Below are positions 59,859 to 64,000 of a stretch of 64,000 bases of DNA, piece after piece; position 1 is the stretch's first letter; every line of letters begins with the position of its first letter. The notes under the pieces were generated by a model that worked only from the letters and a program-made list of their open reading frames with translations, was not told where the DNA came from and searched no databases. The DNA lies in NCBI GenBank assembly GCA_028622995.1, contig JAJQJQ010000049.1:1674001-1738000 (forward strand), read 5' to 3'. The position numbers and the translations under genes are program-made. The DNA is from Panagrolaimus kolymaensis (taxonomy: Eukaryota; Nematoda; Chromadorea; Rhabditida; Panagrolaimidae).

Positions 59859-62800
59859 CATGGCTAGGATTGGCAGAACTGGGAGTTTCACTAATAATAT
59901 CTTTTTCAATCATTGTCGAAGCAGTCAATGATCCCAAATTCAAAACTTCTGTACTGGCACGTTCTTCTTCAGCCTTTGCAATTTCCGCTGTCGTTGAAAT
60001 TTTATTATTTGAATCAATTTTCATTTCAGTGACTTCTTCCAATGTTGAAGCTAAGAAAGGCATTGAGCTAGTTGTTGGGACATTTTCAATAGCTGAAAGT
60101 TAATTTATATTATTTAATTTTTTTTTTTTTGTTCTTACCCTGTTCATTATTGACTGACGTTGCGGCTTGGGATGATGATTCAACGATCAAATTAATTTTG
60201 GAACTTGGTTCAGTTTCAACATCATTATTAATAGTGGATTGATAAAGGGAAGAGGTAGGAGATAAATTATTTTGAAGCGCAGTTGTTGCAGCAGGCGAAC
60301 TCTCATACCCAGGACTCGTTTTTGCGGTTTCAGCAGCCATTGATGCTTCAGATGATGAAGCATCATTATTTAATTTATCAGTGATAACAAATGATTGAGT
60401 TGGCAAAGTTTCAAAATTATCAATATTACTACTAACACGTGAACTGCCAATGCTTGAAGAAGAGGTTAATCCCTTATCTGTACTGCTCATGGATGCGATT
60501 GTAGATTCTTTATCCAATGTTGCAGAACTTGATTTTGGCATTGCAGATGAAGAAAAAGATTTAATACTTGCACTTGAAGCCAATTCAGCATCATCCGCTA
60601 AAAAATATTTTTTATTATAATTTTTTAATTTTTGGGTCTTTTTTTAACTTACTTTTTCCATTTGTGACTCCTCCACTTTGAGTTTCATCGACGACAATTG
60701 TGCTCGAAATGGAAATAATTTCTTGAGTGGATGCTAAATTAGAAACGATTCATATTTTTTTTTGGGTTGTTTTTTTCGATATTTAACTTACGTTTACTTT
60801 CATCATTCACAGTGCTTTTTTCCATAGCATTCATTTCATTTGTAGTTCCTCGATTTTCAAAACTTGCTGATGAAACTTTTCCATCGTTCAATTGTGCATC
60901 AGTAAAATCAGAATGACCAAAAGTTGGAATACCTCGAGTTGTATCAAAGCTTTTGGAAGATTTTACTTCAGAAACACTTCCTTGGCTGGCTGAGTTGAAA
61001 AAGGCTTTTTAATTATTTTTTAAAATTATTTTTATTCGCTATTATCCTTACTTTTAACGGGCGTCGTCGTCATATCGCTGGGAAGTTCAGTGTTTTCACT
61101 TACAACAACTTGAATCGATGTGGTTGTCGCTCCTTCATTTTTAACAAATTCAGTTGTTGAACTGGCGACGCTAGAATCATCCGAAGCTTTACTTGTTTGA
61201 GATTCAATTGTTGGAACAAATGAAACTTTATCGAAATGAGCGCTTAAGCTTGATGCAGTCGATCCGGATACAAGTGAAGAATCTTTTGAAGGCATAGTAG
61301 TACTTAAATTTTTTTTATCCGAATTAGAAGAACTTGTGCCGCTAATCATATTTTCTTCAGCGCTTGCAACAAAAGCGGTGGTTTCCAAAGAAGATTTTCC
61401 TGTGCTTCCAACCGACGACATTGAATTTGTGCTTGAAAGGCCTTAAAAAAACAAATAATTAAAAGCTATACCTTATATTTAATGCCATTTTACTTACTTT
61501 CGATCGAGCTGCTTGACGTTGTAGTTATTGCCTGTTCTTCACTTGTAGCATCATCATTTGAAACAGAGCTTTGTTGATAATCTAAAATTTTTGGTGAAGC
61601 TGTAGATTGACGACTATCATCAATAAAGCTTTGGGCAGTGCTACTATGCTCATCTTGAATTAATTTTTTTGGAGTTTGGGTCACTTTTAAATTAACATAT
61701 GTGGTAGGCGAATTTTCATGCATTATTGAAGCGCCTAAAACTATTTTTTTTATTCCTATTGATTTTGTGTTAAAACAAATGTTTTAATTACCTTTTCCGG
61801 TAGATGAAGATGAAGCGCGATTAATTTCAGTTTCCGCTTGACTTATAACCCGAGGAGACATTGTGGCAGTGAGCTTTACAGAGCTTTGTTCCATTTCACT
61901 TTGAGTACTTGAATCCACATTTGATGATGTTGGAGATTCATAAAGGCTAACTGAAGAAGAAGAAGGACTTGAACCATGACTTGAAAGCATATTTGATGTG
62001 GATGAATAGCCGCCTTCCATTGTAGTTGCAGTAATGGGTGAACTAAAGGTAGCGGCTGATTTAATTGATGGTGAAGTGGATGGTGCATCTTGAATTAAAT
62101 TTGGTGAAGAGCCAGTTGGATCGCTGCCATGAATAGTGGTAGCATGTTTAATCGTATCCATAGGTTGCGTTGCTAAACTTGAAGGATTTGTTTTCAAAGT
62201 TGAATGGGCCTCAGTCATATCGAAAGCTTCGGTAGATGAAATTAAAGTTTTATGATTTTCATGTTCCGTGCTTATTGGTTTCGAATAATAAATGGGCGAA
62301 GGATCGAGAGTGGAAGTCATTTGGCTATTTTTTGAAATATCAGAATTTGTTGGAATTTTGGTTAATTCTGAAGAAGCAATCTGATTCAAATTGGTTGATG
62401 TTGGTAAAGCATTTAAATCTTTTGTAGCCATCGATGAAACTGTAGAACTTAGTAAATGTGGAGAGGGAGATGTCGATGGAACCTTTTCTATTTCATTCGA
62501 TGTTGTTCCACTAATTGCATCCACATTATAAGTTGATTTAGAAATTTTAACCATATCAGATACTTTGGTTGTACCATCATCGCTCATTGAATTTAAAGAT
62601 GATGGTTCACTTGTCGTGCTAGTTGTTTCATATTCATTAACAGAAGTTGATAAAGTGTTTAATGAACTTGGTTCATAACTGCTCTGCGGCTTTCAAATGT
62701 GGTTGAGGAATATTTAGGCGAAGTTCTTTCTGATGTTTGTAATTCATCACTTGATGATTGAGACAAATCAGAATTAACTTTCGTTAATTCAGTAGAATGA

Positions 62801-63214
62801 GCCATTCTGGTATCAGAAGGTGAAAGAGTAGTTTTAGCAAATGAATTAGTTGGTACATCATTTGAAACATGAGTTGTTGGTGACGTTCCTTCGACCGATG
62901 TCATTTTTACTGATGCACTTGGAGTTAAAATAGTTGTTGTATCTTTGCTTTGTAAACTTTCGAATTGGGATGAAGTTTGATATGGAGAAGCCGAAGAATG
63001 AGGAAATGAACTTGAAACAGTTTTTGGAGATGAAACAAGTTCGTTCATTTTGGAACTTTTCATATCCATTTCCGTTGTTTGCAATTGCGTAGAAGATTCA
63101 CCAACAAAAGTGCTCGCAGAACCAGAACTGGTGGTGGATTTATCTCGGGCTGAAAACAAAACAAAAAAACAATAACTTAGTTATTAAAAATCTTTTTTTA
63201 TAATTATCTTTTGT

Positions 63215-63290
63215 TGAAACAACAGGAGTTTTAAGAGAGCTTCTACGAGCTGATTCAAATAGGGCGGAAGAAGATTTTTTTTTGTTTTTT
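63215..63290 (-). pseudogene. Decayed upstream exon of the mucin-like gene
   Basis: The minus strand reads SSSALFESARRSSLKTPVVS followed by TK, in the Ser-rich style of the downstream exons, and ends in the expected phase 1. Where a GT donor should follow, the sequence is AAAAG|ATAATT; the matching junction at 61792 is AAAAG|GTAATT. No clear AG acceptor precedes it. It looks like an exon that lost its splice sites. Confidence 0.4.
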
Positions 63291-63299
63291 ATTTTTCTT

Positions 63300-63524
63300 T
63301 ACCAATTGGTTCTGAAAAATATTTAAAAATTATTGGCGTCAAGCTTTTTCTCAAAAAGTAAGCAGGATATGCTAATTTTTTATATTAAAGGTGAAACCAT
63401 GCATTAACTTCAAAAATTCGGCTAAATTCATCCATGAAGTATAAAAATTTGATTTTTCTATGATTATATGTAATCGATTGCGGGCTTTTTAATGGTGTAT
63501 ACCATATATTTATATATCCTATAT
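63300..63524. other. Upstream of the mucin-like gene, nothing recognised
   Basis: Short AT-rich stretch between the decayed exon and the terminal inverted repeat. No start exon of the mucin-like gene can be identified. Confidence 0.4.
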
Positions 63525-64000
63525 AATCATGGAGAAATTTGCATATTTATATTTCAAATCGATGCCATTTTTTATTCCTCTCCCCTGCAAAGCTATTCTC
63601 TATACCAAAATAACGCCCAGAATCTCCTCTTTCGAATGAGCAAAAAATTAAAAAAAAACATGGACCGGAGTTGAATTGCCATAGAAAAACGTGCTTGAAA
63701 CAACATTTTTAATGGGGAAAATGGTGTTTTTCAATATTTTCTTTCATTGAAAACAATTTGAACATAATGCCAAAATAACAAAGAGAGAAAGTGAAAAACA
63801 CCATTTTCCCCATTAAAAATGTTGTTTCAAGCACGTTTTTCTATGGCAATTCAACTCCGGTCCATGTTTTTTTTTAATTTTTTGCTCATTCGAAAGAGGA
63901 GATTCTGGGCGTTATTTTGGTATAGAGAATAGCTTTGCAGGGGAGAGGAATAAAAAATGGCATCGATTTGAAATATAAATATGCAAATTTCTCCATGATT
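63525..64000. repeat. Long perfect inverted repeat, truncated by the window end
   Basis: Bases 63525-63733 are the exact reverse complement of 63792-64000 as far as I can read, including two homopolymer runs of nine. Each arm is at least 209 bases and the spacer is 58 bases. The right arm continues to the last base, so the true length is unknown. It may be a foldback transposon with long terminal inverted repeats or an assembly artefact at a contig edge. Confidence 0.9.

Larger units (their letters stand above)
55747..63149 (-). pseudogene. Mucin-like Ser/Thr-rich membrane protein, all introns phase 1, disrupted
   Basis: Fourteen exons can be read: 63149-61792, 61734-61498, 61441-61052, 60989-60792, 60733-60653, 60597-60139, 60092-58035 (with an inserted retrotransposon), 57972-57535, 57469-57374, 57320-56898, 56828-56691, 56638-56537, 56493-56284 and 56213-55747. 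All introns interrupt codons after the first base. The product is almost wholly Ser/Thr/Glu-rich with short repeats such as TSSS. The last exon adds two membrane helices (YVIAFVIAIVILITKILF and IILMFCIASFGFSFWGGW) and a short tail. Exon 63149-61792 is 1358 bases, one short of a multiple of three, and the frame changes near 62685. Exon 60092-58035 is split by an LTR element. An upstream exon-like segment (about 63290-63215) lacks a GT donor. The ancestral gene probably encoded a mucin-like surface protein; this copy is likely non-functional or partly mis-assembled. Confidence 0.75.

Noticed and set aside
63300..63312. Possible 9-base micro-exon (AACCAATTG between TTTTTCAG and GTAAAG) in the mucin-like gene
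   Set aside because: It would fit phase 1-1, but no following intact exon can be joined and such a short match is easily fortuitous.
1..64000. CRISPR arrays, operon-type ribosome binding sites, bacterial phage or integron features
   Set aside because: The spliced genes show this is eukaryotic nuclear DNA, and no regularly spaced direct-repeat array was seen.

Overview
This window looks like AT-rich nuclear DNA of a nematode. The genes have many short introns of about 45-90 bases with GTAAGT-like donors and TTTTCAG/TTTTTAG acceptors. One start codon sits just behind a good trans-splice-type acceptor. The families also point to nematodes: a nematode-style CUB-like secreted protein, an F-box-like protein, an IRS homologue (ist-1 type), and C-type-lectin receptor tyrosine kinases. 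I cannot name the species; a clade IV (Tylenchina-like) worm is a guess. All gene models come from reading splice sites and reading frame by eye.

Layout. 0-16 kb is gene-dense: a single-pass membrane protein of unknown function whose promoter block is duplicated at the window edge; an SLC25A51-type mitochondrial NAD+ carrier; a TSC22/bunched-type leucine-zipper protein with a long glutamine-rich tail; a hAT-type MITE; an unrecognised gene with SSR-G repeats; a protein phosphatase inhibitor-2 homologue; a 57-residue membrane ORF derived from the tail of an SLC19 transporter; an F-box-like gene; and an SLC19 folate/thiamine transporter that lacks its N-terminal third. 16.2-39.2 kb is a gene desert of A-runs and T-runs. 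It carries a dispersed family of elements exactly 47 bp long with inverted 8-base ends (GAYAGTAA ... TTACTRTC), often in pairs. 39.2-44 kb is a complete 5-exon insulin receptor substrate gene. 44.7-50 kb holds two tandem lectin-domain receptor tyrosine kinases that share a 656-bp identical tract. 50.4-53.5 kb is a divergently transcribed CUB-like gene that is an internal fusion of two copies. 54.6 kb has a GC-rich hAT-type MITE with a perfect 8-bp target duplication. 55.7-63.3 kb is a large mucin-like Ser/Thr-rich gene in which every intron is phase 1. It is broken by a recent non-autonomous LTR retrotransposon, by a frameshift and probably by a lost splice donor. The window ends inside a perfect long inverted repeat.

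How the genes relate. The left part is ordinary housekeeping and signalling: NAD+ transport, PP1 regulation, insulin/IRS signalling and folate/thiamine uptake. The right part (lectin kinases, CUB-like protein, mucin-like protein) resembles a rapidly evolving cell-surface cluster with gene conversion, exon duplication and transposon damage. A role in surface recognition or defence is an inference from the families only.
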